DNA from: RYN-428 sp035551995 | GTDB taxonomy: Bacteria; Planctomycetota; Phycisphaerae; Tepidisphaerales; Tepidisphaeraceae | Assembly: GCA_035551995.1 (NCBI GenBank) | Contig: DASZME010000025.1 | Coordinates: 1-64,000, forward strand | Direction: 5' to 3' | Length of the DNA: 64,000 bases | Shown here: positions 17,953 to 27,452 of the stretch, piece after piece | How positions within the stretch are numbered: the stretch's first letter is position 1 | Layout of the letters: the number at the start of each line of letters is the position of its first letter | The notes under the pieces: generated by a model | What the model was told of the DNA's origin: nothing | The model's input: only the letters and a program-made list of their open reading frames with translations | Database searches by the model: none | Made by a program: the position numbers and the translations under genes

Positions 17953-19353
17953 TCACCCGCGGGCGGCCGACGCCGGAGGCTTCATATACAACCGGAAACT
18001 GAGCTGCACGGGCACGGCGCCGGTCTGGTCGGCATAGCGCACGCCGATGGTGCGGACGTGCATCACCGCCTTCCACGCGGGCGATTCCTGATTAATGTTC
18101 AGCAAAAGAAACCGAGTGTGTCCACCGGGCGCATGGATCGGCTCCACCACTTCCTGCACTTCCTTCCACCCGATAAACTGGCCCGGCTCCAGATACATCA
18201 GTCCCAGCGGTGATCCGACGCGGATGTTCTTCGCGATCATCACCACATCAAGGTTCTTCGCCGAATCGGCCGCGACCGCAAGCACGCAGGTCCATCCCTG
18301 CGCCACCAGTTCCAGATCCGGCTGGCACGATTGAACGTACGGATTACTCGGACCGACCGGCGTCAGCTCGAAACGCCGCCATCGCTCCACCGATTCCGGC
18401 GTCGCCGCGATGATCATCTCAAACAACGCCTGAAAAGCCGGCCATGGATTATCGTGTACATAGTTGGAAACCACCGAGTCTGGCGAAATATCCGCTCCTT
18501 TTAGCCCGGCATATAACTGGAGGCACAATCCGTACGCTTCATAAGCCGACAGCGAATCGCTTCGCAGCGCGTGCGACAACGCGGCCCGATTCATCGTCAT
18601 CGACTGAAACTTCACGAGCGTCTCCATGTCGATGCGCGACGGTTTTTCCGGCAAGGAGAGAGCGGATAGGAAACTCAGCCGCGCGGCTACGCGGAGGTCG
18701 ATCAGCTTCACGAGATTTTTCAGGCCGTCAGAGCCCGATAAGCGGAAGCAGGGCGGAGCGTAATCCGGCTTGACCAGCGGGGGCACGCTCGCGGTGATCT
18801 GTAGCAGAGGCATCGCCTCCCATGTTCTGTCCGGCTTGCTATCGCCCGGCCCAACCGCGATCAGACGTGCGTCGATCAGACGAGTTGGGATCTTGGTGTC
18901 GTCGGTGCCGCCGGTGTTTTCATCCGGAACCGAAACCCATTTTCGCTTATAGCGCGTGACCGCATGGCGGCCGTTGCCGATGCTCTCGCCGTCCTCGGCA
19001 TCCGAAATGACGCGCTGAGTGGGATCCCAGGCTCGCACGAGCAGGTAAATCGTGAACGTACCGCCGCCGGTGAAATCCTTAAAATCCAGATCTTCGACCG
19101 TCGCGTTCACGCCTTGTTGAACGACCAGGCCGCTTTCCATGACGACATGCAATTCCTTAAACTTCACGCGTAAGCCGCCGGAGAGGGAAAGCGTTTCCTT
19201 GTCGATCTGCGCGCTGACGACGCCGTACGGAAACGGTGTCAATAGACGTCGCTCCGCCACGTGACGCTGGATCGTTTGCCGCTGCATGGTCTGGAAATGT
19301 TGCGGCTCGACGAAAAGCCCGTTTTCCCAGTGCATGATCTCATCTTCGGTCAT
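17953..19353 (-). CDS. tssK: T6SS baseplate subunit TssK
   Basis: Baseplate protein that links the TssEFG wedge to the TssL/TssM membrane complex. The N-terminus has the family's hallmark 'HWENGLFVEPQHFQ' and continues with the expected beta-rich shell domain. Length after start correction is about 466 residues, normal for TssK. The ATG at 19353 is preceded by GAGG at good spacing and by a promoter candidate about 180 bases upstream. It is separated from the vgrG cluster by almost 300 bases, so it may head its own transcript running into the GTPase-like gene. Confidence 0.92.
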   Translation of the reverse strand: MTEDEIMHWENGLFVEPQHFQTMQRQTIQRHVAERRLLTPFPYGVVSAQIDKETLSLSGGLRVKFKELHVVMESGLVVQQGVNATVEDLDFKDFTGGGTFTIYLLVRAWDPTQRVISDAEDGESIGNGRHAVTRYKRKWVSVPDENTGGTDDTKIPTRLIDARLIAVGPGDSKPDRTWEAMPLLQITASVPPLVKPDYAPPCFRLSGSDGLKNLVKLIDLRVAARLSFLSALSLPEKPSRIDMETLVKFQSMTMNRAALSHALRSDSLSAYEAYGLCLQLYAGLKGADISPDSVVSNYVHDNPWPAFQALFEMIIAATPESVERWRRFELTPVGPSNPYVQSCQPDLELVAQGWTCVLAVAADSAKNLDVVMIAKNIRVGSPLGLMYLEPGQFIGWKEVQEVVEPIHAPGGHTRFLLLNINQESPAWKAVMHVRTIGVRYADQTGAVPVQLSFRLYMKPPASAARG

Positions 19354-19651
19354 AACAAGGATCCTCAACGTGCGCACGAACCCGGACTTTAGTCGAGCTG
19401 TCGAATCGACGTTATGCCGCGCGCCCGAATACGCGGACCTTGCGGAACTGCACGAAAGCGATCGTCGCCACGATTTTCGTGGGCCGGGAATTTTCCTGTT
19501 GCCGTTTTCGATCCCCTGCCCGCCGGCGAAAATATATCAGAATAGAGCCACATGACAACAGAACAAAAAGGCCGGCCTCGCGTCGATCGAAAGAAAAAAA
19601 CGCTCGATTCGCACATCATCGCTCGGCGCCCGATCTTACGACTGGCGGCTT
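19354..19651. other. Intergenic region upstream of tssK
   Basis: About 300 bases with no convincing gene; the short plus-strand frames have no supported start and no recognisable product. It holds the tssK promoter candidate and a minus-strand AGGCCGGCCTTTTT stretch, which could be a weak terminator for the upstream vgrG-linked gene, although the palindrome leaves little room for a loop. Confidence 0.5.
19531..19558 (-). promoter_or_regulatory. Candidate sigma-70 promoter of the tssK transcript
   Basis: On the minus strand TTGTCA (19558-19553) and TATATT (19536-19531) lie 16 bases apart within an otherwise GC-rich region. The predicted leader is about 170 bases to the tssK ATG. Confidence 0.5.
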
Positions 19652-20128
19652 TTACGATATTGTCGCGACGTGGAGCCCAGTCAGGGCGGGTATATAAAGC
19701 TGCCACGCTCCGCCGATGTATGCAATGTTGTCATACTCGGAAATCTTGCTGTTGATCGGCTTTGAAGCGTTCTGGCCCATCAAGGCTCCGACGTCCGCCA
19801 GAAGTTGAGCGACTAGAAGTTTGCTCATGTCATTTCCCCAACCTTCATCGACCGCGCCGCGCGCCCGGGCGTAGCGTTCGGGCGGGATGTTCAGGCGCTT
19901 GGCTCGTTCGAGTAATCCTTCCAGTCCAATATCCGAACCGCTAAGAGGGCGGCAGGAAAACCACCATGGCGTAATCCCTTTCGGCCCGTGCAGCGGAAAT
20001 TGCGTGAACTTGAAAACGCGCGTCCCCGCCGGGAGTTTTATGAAACTGATCGCGCCGCGGAAACAGCTGCGAACGTCGGCCGAAAGGCTTTCGGGCTTCA
20101 ATGACGCATTAAGAAAGGCTGTGGCCAT
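19652..20128 (-). CDS. VgrG-linked small protein, unknown function (candidate cargo or adaptor)
   Basis: About 158 residues, starting 24 bases after vgrG ends. I do not recognise the family. It has no signal peptide or membrane helix. Notable stretches are 'LPAGTRVFKFTQFPL', 'ITPWWFSC', a helical middle 'LLERAKRLNIPPERYARARGAV' and a Gly/Trp-rich C-terminus 'YIGGAWQLYIPAL'. Genes immediately behind vgrG are often its effector, adaptor or immunity gene. No obvious catalytic motif is visible and no second small gene follows. The ATG at 20128 with GGA upstream is preferred to a TTG at 20140. Confidence 0.6.
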   Translation of the reverse strand: MATAFLNASLKPESLSADVRSCFRGAISFIKLPAGTRVFKFTQFPLHGPKGITPWWFSCRPLSGSDIGLEGLLERAKRLNIPPERYARARGAVDEGWGNDMSKLLVAQLLADVGALMGQNASKPINSKISEYDNIAYIGGAWQLYIPALTGLHVATIS

Positions 20129-20152
20129 GATAATGTCCAACTCGGATAGCGG

Positions 20153-22111
20153 CTACGAATTAATCATCACCATCGGCGCATTGATCGAGATCATCCCCGG
20201 CGTCATTTCGATCGAGCTGGCGCCGCACTGGAGCGTGATTTTCATCTGGCCGGTCAGGGTGATCTGTTGCGCCGTTTCGGTTGCGTTGCCGGTGATCGAT
20301 TCATCCTGGTTGCCGCCGACGCTGACCGCGCGATTTGATCCGACGTTCAGCGTGTCGTTGACGTCGATTTTTACGTCGCGGTTGTTATGAACCTTCAGCG
20401 TGTCGTTGTTGGTGATTTCGACGGTTCGATCGTGCTTGATGGTATCGCTGCGGTCGTTGCCGACGGTGAGCGAGTCGTTGTTGCCGATGCTCGTGGCGCG
20501 ATTGCGGACGACCGCGTCGTCGCGGTCGTGCCCGACGCGGTGAATTTCGTCGTATTGCGCCTTGATGAATAGGGATTCCTTGCCGGAGGTGTCGTTCATG
20601 GTGATTTCATTGAAGCCACCGGTTTTGCCGAGGCTCTGCGAGCGAAGGGTGCTCATCATCTTGGCGCCGGGCATATCCGCCGGCGCCGCGCCCCGGCCGG
20701 CGCCGGAGAGGGGAGGCATATTCTTGGCGTTGTAGACGCACCCGGTCACCAGCGGACGATCCGGGTCGCCGTCGATAAATTCGACGACCACTTCATAGCC
20801 GATGCGGGGGATCGCGACCATTCCCCAGTTGGCCCCGGCCGAAAGGAACGCGACGCGGATCCAGCACGAGCTTTTCTCGTTGCGCTGTCCGTAGCGATCC
20901 CAGTAGAATTGCACTTTGATGCGGCCGTACTTATCGGTGAAGATTTCTTCTCCCGCCGGCCCGACGACCAGTGCGGTATGCGGCCCCCAGATTCGCGGCC
21001 GGGTGGTGCGCCGGCCGGGGCGCACTTTGGCGTCGGCGGGAATGGCGGCGAACCAGTTCATGTACAACGCGGTTTCGGCGTCGGATTCCCGGGCGTCGGA
21101 AAAACTGCCGCTTTGATCCGCCTCATGATGAACCATCGTGATCAGATAGCGGCGCCCCTTCTCGGCTGAGGTATGGTGATCCGAGACGCCGAATCGACAC
21201 CCCGCGGAGAACGTCTCGACGACGCTTTGTCCCCGAACCCCGTCGTATTCGTAAATCGTCTGATCGGCGCGCACGGTGGCCCGTTTTTGCCCGACGTCCA
21301 CTTTGTCATAATCGCCGGGAAACTCGAAGATTTCATTTTTCGGCATACCCGGCAGTTTTCCCGCCGCCCCTTTGCCGAGAAGATCGGTGTCGGGAGTCTT
21401 GAAGTTGTAATCCGTATGAGACCATTTCCCGGGACGCAATTCGTATCCATGCGCCCACGCGCGAAGCCGATCCAATCCCCGGCCCCCGCTTAATTTGTCC
21501 TTGAACGATACCGTCGCTTCCGCCGAGTCGGCCAAGGCCGAAGCTTCGTCGCCGAGCACCAGGGTATGTTTCCCGTTTTCGTGGCGGAAGTAGTAATAAA
21601 TACCCTCGTCTTCGAGGAGTCGCCCGATGAAAGCGAAGTCGGTTTCGTTGTATTGAACGCAATATTCCCGCGTCGGCGGCGTGGCGGTGACTTTTGTTTC
21701 GAACGGATAGGACCCAATTTCGCCCAGGAGCGCCTTGACGATATCCATCGCCGATTGTTCCTGAAAAATGCGGCAATCGGTCGTTTGTGTCGCCAGCCAA
21801 AGCCACGGTCGAAGAACGGCGGTATACAAGCAGAATCCCCCGTCGATCACGCCATGACTTTCGAATCGCGTGACGATGCCGTTGAAGAATCGCCGGCTCA
21901 TGCTGCCGTCGGTTCGATCGATGGAGACGGTAATCGCCTGGCCGATCAGTTGACTTGGGTCGATGGAAAGGTTTTGCGATCGAAGGCGAAGACGGAATTC
22001 AAAAAGCGCCGAAATCGCCTCTTCGCCTTCTATACGATCGATCAGCAGCACATTGGGCCCAAGGGGCGACTGGATCAGCAGCGGATGATCGTTTTGGCTA
22101 TAGCTGGGCAT
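20153..22111 (-). CDS. vgrG: T6SS spike protein VgrG/TssI
   Basis: Trimeric spike at the tip of the Hcp tube, 652 residues. It shows the gp27-like N-terminus ('PLLIQSPLGPNVLLIDRIEGEEAISALFE' region), the OB-fold with 'GDPDRPLVTGCVYNAKNMPP', and a gp5-like beta-helix rich in 'GNDRSDTIKHDRTVEITNND' type repeats. It ends with a short hydrophobic tail and has no C-terminal effector domain, so it most likely carries separate cargo. No strong Shine-Dalgarno is visible. The candidate cargo genes lie on both sides (amidase-like upstream, 158-residue protein downstream). Confidence 0.95.
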   Translation of the reverse strand: MPSYSQNDHPLLIQSPLGPNVLLIDRIEGEEAISALFEFRLRLRSQNLSIDPSQLIGQAITVSIDRTDGSMSRRFFNGIVTRFESHGVIDGGFCLYTAVLRPWLWLATQTTDCRIFQEQSAMDIVKALLGEIGSYPFETKVTATPPTREYCVQYNETDFAFIGRLLEDEGIYYYFRHENGKHTLVLGDEASALADSAEATVSFKDKLSGGRGLDRLRAWAHGYELRPGKWSHTDYNFKTPDTDLLGKGAAGKLPGMPKNEIFEFPGDYDKVDVGQKRATVRADQTIYEYDGVRGQSVVETFSAGCRFGVSDHHTSAEKGRRYLITMVHHEADQSGSFSDARESDAETALYMNWFAAIPADAKVRPGRRTTRPRIWGPHTALVVGPAGEEIFTDKYGRIKVQFYWDRYGQRNEKSSCWIRVAFLSAGANWGMVAIPRIGYEVVVEFIDGDPDRPLVTGCVYNAKNMPPLSGAGRGAAPADMPGAKMMSTLRSQSLGKTGGFNEITMNDTSGKESLFIKAQYDEIHRVGHDRDDAVVRNRATSIGNNDSLTVGNDRSDTIKHDRTVEITNNDTLKVHNNRDVKIDVNDTLNVGSNRAVSVGGNQDESITGNATETAQQITLTGQMKITLQCGASSIEMTPGMISINAPMVMINS

Positions 22112-22132
22112 AACGTTTTTCGATGACTGGTG

Positions 22133-22537
22133 CTATTGGCTGTAACGGTAGAGCGTGTATTGCAGGCCCGATTTCCGAAAGTCTTCGCCTGGAAACACTT
22201 TGGCGGATTGCCTGAAGTCCGAGATCCATAGGTGATGCACCCCGTCGTACATTTGCATGTGTCCGGCGACGTGATCTTTTTTCATCTTTTTCGCCAGGTC
22301 CCTCTTGAAGCCGGGAAAGATCATGACGTCTCCCGATTGCGGCGCGGTTCCCGGCGGCATTGCGCGAAAGCCGGCCTGGATCAACCGCGGGCCAAAATCC
22401 TGTGCATAAGTGGTTCGATTGATATGGACATGGCCCGCCTCGATCGCGTCCGCGGTATATGCCGCACATCGGCCAATGGATTTTTTATGCGCAAAAGTCC
22501 ACAGATGACTCACGGCGTCGTCAGGATCCCACGGCAT
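22133..22537 (-). CDS. Putative cysteine amidase (CHAP/NlpC-like) T6SS effector
   Basis: About 134 residues between hcp and vgrG. A probable catalytic cysteine is C24 in 'SIGRCAAYT', and a histidine is H93 in 'VAGHMQMYDG'. D70 in 'SGDVMIF' and the 'WISDF' strand complete the CHAP/papain-like peptidoglycan amidase pattern. There is no signal peptide, as expected for a T6SS-delivered enzyme; small Hcp- or VgrG-linked amidases (Tae families) cut peptide stems of target cell walls. I cannot assign a Tae subfamily. No adjacent immunity gene is seen. The ATG at 22537 has GAGG eight bases upstream and is preferred over a GTG at 22543. Confidence 0.65.
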   Translation of the reverse strand: MPWDPDDAVSHLWTFAHKKSIGRCAAYTADAIEAGHVHINRTTYAQDFGPRLIQAGFRAMPPGTAPQSGDVMIFPGFKRDLAKKMKKDHVAGHMQMYDGVHHLWISDFRQSAKVFPGEDFRKSGLQYTLYRYSQ

Positions 22538-22668
22538 ATCCACAACCTCGTGTCAAGATCACCGCCGCCCATGCAAACGTCGTTTAACAGGGGCGGCGGT
22601 CGATCAAATGGCGTCCGATCGGCAAACCCGAGCGACGGACAGACGAAGGTGAACGTGGACCGACGGAA

Positions 22669-23163
22669 TTATCCGCCGGTGGCCTGCTTGCGGTCATACC
22701 ACCCGGTCACGACACCGTCGGCGCTGCCGTCGTCTTTATATTTCTTGTAGGTCCAGGTGACCTTCGAGAAATTGATCTCGGCGCTTTCGTGCAAGGCTTG
22801 CGGGCCGCCTTGCTCGGTAACCACGTCGATCGAGTGGGAAACGATGCAGGCTTTTTCGAGTTTATACTCGAGGAGATTTTTCTCGCCGCCGCCGATGGGC
22901 GTGGTGACGTGTACGTCTACCGAATCGTACACGTTGCCCAGCGCGGTCTGCTTGGCCAATGGAACGCTCGACGAATCAACCTTGCGCGTCAGCATGAGAT
23001 TCCCGAAACTCAGCGAACCCTTGCTGATCGCATCGAGGCCGAACGCCCCTTCCCCGACTTTGCGCGCCACTGGCGACGACATGCTCAGACACTCGATCCA
23101 ATCCTTATGATTCGTCTCGGTCGCCTGACCCTTGATTCCCTGGATATTCATGTAAACCGGCAT
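22669..23163 (-). CDS. hcp: T6SS inner tube protein Hcp/TssD
   Basis: Tube protein that stacks as hexamers inside the sheath, 164 residues. 'MPVYMNIQGIKGQATETNHKDWIE' starts with the typical Hcp beta strand, and 'FSKVTWTYKKYKDDGSADGVVTGWYD' is the usual C-terminal pattern. The start has GGGAG five bases upstream. Gaps of about 120 bases on each side suggest it may be transcribed more strongly than its neighbours, as hcp often is. Confidence 0.95.
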   Translation of the reverse strand: MPVYMNIQGIKGQATETNHKDWIECLSMSSPVARKVGEGAFGLDAISKGSLSFGNLMLTRKVDSSSVPLAKQTALGNVYDSVDVHVTTPIGGGEKNLLEYKLEKACIVSHSIDVVTEQGGPQALHESAEINFSKVTWTYKKYKDDGSADGVVTGWYDRKQATGG

Positions 23164-23281
23164 GGTGACTCCCTGTTTGATTCAGACCCTTTGATGTGCG
23201 GCACATTACCGCTTGTTGCTATTGTTATCGCTGAAATCGCTCGCAAGTTGCGCTTGACGGGCATGAGCGGCGAATTAGGCA

Positions 23282-25957
23282 TTACGCCATATCCACGGCA
23301 AGCCGACCGGCGTCTACGGACACCGTAACGTGACCAAGCGCCTTTCCATCGCTAATCCGCGCCAGCACTTGCCGCGACAGCAACGGCAGCAATTCCCCAT
23401 TGAGAACGCGTTCGATCACACGGGCGCCGGCGGATCGGTCATTGCATCGCGAGACGATGTATTCGATAACCGTCGCGTCCCACGCAAAAGCGGCCCGATG
23501 GGCGGCCAATAAGCGTTGTCCCAGTTTTTTCAGTTGAAGCTTGGCGACTTCACCCAGATCGGCGGGGGTCAACGGGTAGTAGACGATGGGCGTCGTGCGG
23601 CCGAGAAACTCCGGGCGGAAATACCCAAGCAACGCATCCTGAACTTCGTCAAGCAGCGTTTCGGGAGATGGTTTTATATCAGCCGCGCAACTCTCGGCGA
23701 TGATCCCGCTCGCGGCGTTGCTGGTCATGATGATGAGCGTATTTCGGAAATCGATGTCGCGGCCTTCGCCGTCGCGAACTGATCCCTTGTCGAACACGGA
23801 CAGGAAAATATCGTGAACGGCGCGATTTGCCTTCTCGACTTCGTCCAGCAGCAAAACGCTATGCGGCTTGCGTCGCACCGCCTCGGTCAATACGCCCCCC
23901 TCGCCGTACCCGACATAACCGGCTGATGTTCCCAGCAACTGAGAAACCTTGGCCTCTTCCTTAAATTCCGACATGTTGATGACGGTGAGTTGAGAGGCCC
24001 CGCCGTATAGGATTTCCGCCAGTGAAATCGCGGTTTCGGTTTTACCCACGCCGCTCGTCCCCAGCAGAAGGAAGACGCCGACCGGCTTGGCCGGATCGGT
24101 GAGCCCGGCTCGCGATTTGCGAATTGTTTCGGCGATCTGTCCGAGCGCGTGCGGCTGGCCGATCACGCGCTCGCCGAGCCGGCGCTCGAGCATTCGAACC
24201 AGCTCGAGTTCGTCGGTCCGCATTCGCCCCAGCGGAATCCCGGTCCAACGAGATACCACGTCAGCCACCGCCTGATGATCCACCAGTGCGTGCGCCAGGG
24301 GCTGGTCCGATTGAAAGGCTCGCAATTCCGCGCGCAGCGCGTCGAGTTCACGGCGGGCGTCTTCGGTGGGGGGCGTTTTTCCGTCAGACGCCTTATCCCA
24401 TGCCGTGCGAAGTTTGACTACCAGATCGCGCTCCTTCCCATAGCGCGTTTCGAGGATCTCCAGATCGGCCTGAGCTTGCGAACGAATGACGGTGAGGCGC
24501 TCGATCTCGGCGACGACGGCGTCGTCGCCATGGCCGGCGGCGCGCTCTCGGCCTAACATGCGCAAGGCGTGGTCGGCATCGTCGATTCGGCGGCGAAAGT
24601 CCTGAATCGCCGGCGGCGCGACCGACGTGCTGAGATTGACGGCCGTGCAGGCCGTATCCAATAGGCTCACTGCTTTGTCGGGAAGTTGCCGACCCGGCAA
24701 ATATCGCTTGGAGAGCTTCACGGCCGAAACCACGGCTTCATTCAGGACCTTTACTTTATGGTGTCGTTCCAGCGCGCCAAGCCCGCCGCGAATCATATAG
24801 GCGGCGGTCTCCTCGTCGGGCTCATTGACTTTAATCAGATCGAATCGACGCGCCAGGGCCGCGTCTTTCTCGAAAAACTTCTTGTACTCGGCCCAAGTCG
24901 TCGCGGCGATCGAGCGAAGCTCTCCGCGCGCCAAGGCGGGCTTCAGCATGTTGGCCGCGTCTCCCTGTCCCTCGGCGCCACCTGCGCCAAGGAGCATGTG
25001 GGCTTCGTCGATGAACAAAATAATCGGGACCGGCGAACCGCGAATTTCCTCGATCAGCGATCGGAGGCGGTCTTCGAACTCGCCCCTTACGCCCGCCCCG
25101 GCCTGAAGCAGGCCCAGGTCCAGCGAGCGGACGATCGCAGACTCCAATAACGGATTTTTGATCTTTCCTTCGGCCAGCATCAGCGCCAAGCCCTCGACGA
25201 TCGCCGTTTTTCCGACACCGGCGTCGCCCACAAGAATCGGGTTGTTCTGCCGCCTTCGGGAGAGCGCCTGGATGCACTGATCGATTTCCCGATCCCGGCC
25301 CAACACCGGATCGATTTTCCCTTCCTGGGCCAGGGCCGACATATTGATCGTGAATCGATCCAGCGCCGATTTTTTTCCCGCGGCGGCCGAAGCCCCCGCG
25401 GCGCCGGCCGATTTTTTAGCCGACGATTTCGGGGGCGCTCCCGTAGCGACGTCCGGCTCGACGTCCACCGCCGGCTCGGCCTCGCTGGCGCCCGCGATCT
25501 TGCCGAAATTCGCGGCCAGCGATTCCGGCTTGATCTTGCCCATCTCCGGAGATTGCTCCACGATCAGCCGCCACAGCGTCGGCAACGCGGTCACGGCCAG
25601 CAAAATATGCCCGCTGCGGATCACGCTATCGCCGAACCGCATCGACGTCACGAGCCACGCCTGCTCGATCACTTCCACGGATTGGTGTGAAAAGTCGGGC
25701 CGGCGGCTCCCGTCGCCGCGCTTGAAGTTGTCGATCGCGACGTTCAACTGTTCGTCCAGCGCATCGAGGTCGGCGCCGAAGTGACGGCAGATCGTCTGAA
25801 GATCGCCGCCGTCGCTGCGCAATAACGCCAGGAGCCAGTGCTCGGGTTCGATCTTGTAATTGGTGCGCTGCAAGCAGGATGCGGTCGCCTTTTCCAAGGC
25901 GTCGTGAGCGATTGGGCTCAGGCGTGCGGTCGCGCTGTCGATCTGGGAAACGCTCAT
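23282..25957 (-). CDS. clpV: T6SS sheath-disassembly AAA+ ATPase ClpV/TssH
   Basis: ATPase that recycles contracted TssB/TssC sheaths, 891 residues. It has a Clp-N double helical repeat (1-150), an Ala/Pro linker (about 165-200), AAA1 with Walker A 'GDAGVGKT' (about 243) and Walker B 'ILFIDEAHML', a ClpB-like middle coiled coil, and AAA2 with 'LLGTSGVGKT' (about 633) and 'LLLDEVEK'. Length and the Clp-N with linker separate it from housekeeping ClpB. No Shine-Dalgarno is obvious before the ATG; the 58-base gap to tssG suggests continued transcription. Confidence 0.95.
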   Translation of the reverse strand: MSVSQIDSATARLSPIAHDALEKATASCLQRTNYKIEPEHWLLALLRSDGGDLQTICRHFGADLDALDEQLNVAIDNFKRGDGSRRPDFSHQSVEVIEQAWLVTSMRFGDSVIRSGHILLAVTALPTLWRLIVEQSPEMGKIKPESLAANFGKIAGASEAEPAVDVEPDVATGAPPKSSAKKSAGAAGASAAAGKKSALDRFTINMSALAQEGKIDPVLGRDREIDQCIQALSRRRQNNPILVGDAGVGKTAIVEGLALMLAEGKIKNPLLESAIVRSLDLGLLQAGAGVRGEFEDRLRSLIEEIRGSPVPIILFIDEAHMLLGAGGAEGQGDAANMLKPALARGELRSIAATTWAEYKKFFEKDAALARRFDLIKVNEPDEETAAYMIRGGLGALERHHKVKVLNEAVVSAVKLSKRYLPGRQLPDKAVSLLDTACTAVNLSTSVAPPAIQDFRRRIDDADHALRMLGRERAAGHGDDAVVAEIERLTVIRSQAQADLEILETRYGKERDLVVKLRTAWDKASDGKTPPTEDARRELDALRAELRAFQSDQPLAHALVDHQAVADVVSRWTGIPLGRMRTDELELVRMLERRLGERVIGQPHALGQIAETIRKSRAGLTDPAKPVGVFLLLGTSGVGKTETAISLAEILYGGASQLTVINMSEFKEEAKVSQLLGTSAGYVGYGEGGVLTEAVRRKPHSVLLLDEVEKANRAVHDIFLSVFDKGSVRDGEGRDIDFRNTLIIMTSNAASGIIAESCAADIKPSPETLLDEVQDALLGYFRPEFLGRTTPIVYYPLTPADLGEVAKLQLKKLGQRLLAAHRAAFAWDATVIEYIVSRCNDRSAGARVIERVLNGELLPLLSRQVLARISDGKALGHVTVSVDAGRLAVDMA

Positions 25958-26015
25958 AGTTTATTAATGGGGTTAGCGGTTAAATGAACATTCGTCGCGA
26001 CTGAATTGGGATTGA

Positions 26016-27452
26016 TTATTCGGCGCTTCGGCGCGGCGTCGAACGGCGCCGCGAACTTCGCGACGTCCGCCGCATGGCACTGGAGGTGATCTTGAGTTGG
26101 TCGAAGTCGGCGTCGTAAGGGTAGAGGTTATCGGTCTCCTTTTTTGGTTTTTTGAGCAAGAACATGGTGCGGCCCAGAACCGCCGGAGGTATGGCGGCTT
26201 TTTTGGCCGGGGGAGCGCCGCCTGGCGAAGCTGCCTTGGATGATGATCCGAAAGCGACGCCGCGAATCGCTTGAAGGTTACACTTGATCAAAATGCAGGG
26301 ATGTACCTCTTCCTTGGCCAGGACGGGTTGGATCACAAAGTCGGCCCACGGGCCGATGGCGGCGCCGATCAGCGTTGACAGACGCGAGAGAAGCCGCGCG
26401 CGGGGCAAAAGCAGCCGGCAGTAGGTTCGCATATCCAGCGGTCCGATGCGGACGCGGATTCCTCCCTGGGTTTGACGCGTTCGCCGGCCCAGCACCCAGG
26501 CCGATTTGCCCGCCGCCGCCCGATCCCGGCGCCGGCTTATTTCGCCGGCGGTTTGATTTTCCAATTCCCACCATCGATGCGACGCAGGTCCTCGGGCCGT
26601 CCGCGCCACGCCGACGCACATCCGCGATTCGGCGTTCACCCCGATCCACAGCGGCTCGAACGGAAGTATGCGCACCGGAACGCCCAGGATATCGCGCAAC
26701 ATCGATTGAAGTGACGTCAGCGGCATCGGGCGCTGGCGCCACGCGGCCGAGAAATAGCCGCCGATCGCGAATTCTTCTTGACGCGATCGCGCTCCGACGT
26801 CTCCGCCGGCGCCGTGCCTCACGCCCGCAAGGGTGACCAGAAGCTTGGCGACTCGATCGATTCCCGCGCGGTCCGGGGCGGTGGGCGCCTGCGGTCTGGC
26901 CACCTGTAGCGCCACATGCGCTAATTCGCTTGCCCGTGCGAATGCATTGGCGAAGTGGTTGTTGAAATAGTCGAGAACCTGCACCAGGGCATAATCACGG
27001 CCGGCGGTCATCGCCGACTGAGTGACGTAAGACGGAAGCACGCCGCTGGGCCCGTGCAGGCCCAGGAAGTTCATCGCGAGGGTTGGAGTGGGATTGCCGG
27101 GACCGCCAAAATCCGCCTGGGCGTTTTCGGCGGCCTTGGCCAGTTCCGTTTCCGGGTATCCCAGCGAAGGGTTCGCGATCAATCGGGCCGAAAAAGCTTC
27201 GCCATAAGGGGGCGCGTGCGGTACGGCGCCGTTTTTTGCCTTCGCCGATTTCGGTTGGCCGGCTCCGCCCGGCGCCGCGGGAACTTGTTCCGCCGTGTCC
27301 TTTGCCGTTCCGGCATTCGCCGCCTGTTGTTCGGCGTCGGCTTCGGCGGAGATGCGGAGCAGTTGCAGCGCCTGGACAAAGTCAAAGGCGTCCGGAGCGG
27401 CAAGGAGGTGGCCGATCAGATCAGGGCGATTTTTCCGATCCGCGCCGGGCAT
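26016..27452 (-). CDS. tssG: T6SS baseplate wedge protein TssG
   Basis: Baseplate subunit partnering TssF, 478 residues, longer than the usual 300-350. 'LIGHLLAAPDAFDFVQALQLLR' is the normal TssG opening, and 'NFLGLHGPSGVLPSYVT' is a strongly typical motif. An Ala/Gly/Lys-rich insertion follows residue about 35. A basic C-terminal extension (about 400-478) ends in Arg/Ser-rich sequence. The start lies inside the end of tssF (37-base overlap) and has AAGGAG five bases upstream, so the overlap is real. Confidence 0.9.
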   Translation of the reverse strand: MPGADRKNRPDLIGHLLAAPDAFDFVQALQLLRISAEADAEQQAANAGTAKDTAEQVPAAPGGAGQPKSAKAKNGAVPHAPPYGEAFSARLIANPSLGYPETELAKAAENAQADFGGPGNPTPTLAMNFLGLHGPSGVLPSYVTQSAMTAGRDYALVQVLDYFNNHFANAFARASELAHVALQVARPQAPTAPDRAGIDRVAKLLVTLAGVRHGAGGDVGARSRQEEFAIGGYFSAAWRQRPMPLTSLQSMLRDILGVPVRILPFEPLWIGVNAESRMCVGVARTARGPASHRWWELENQTAGEISRRRDRAAAGKSAWVLGRRTRQTQGGIRVRIGPLDMRTYCRLLLPRARLLSRLSTLIGAAIGPWADFVIQPVLAKEEVHPCILIKCNLQAIRGVAFGSSSKAASPGGAPPAKKAAIPPAVLGRTMFLLKKPKKETDNLYPYDADFDQLKITSSAMRRTSRSSRRRSTPRRSAE

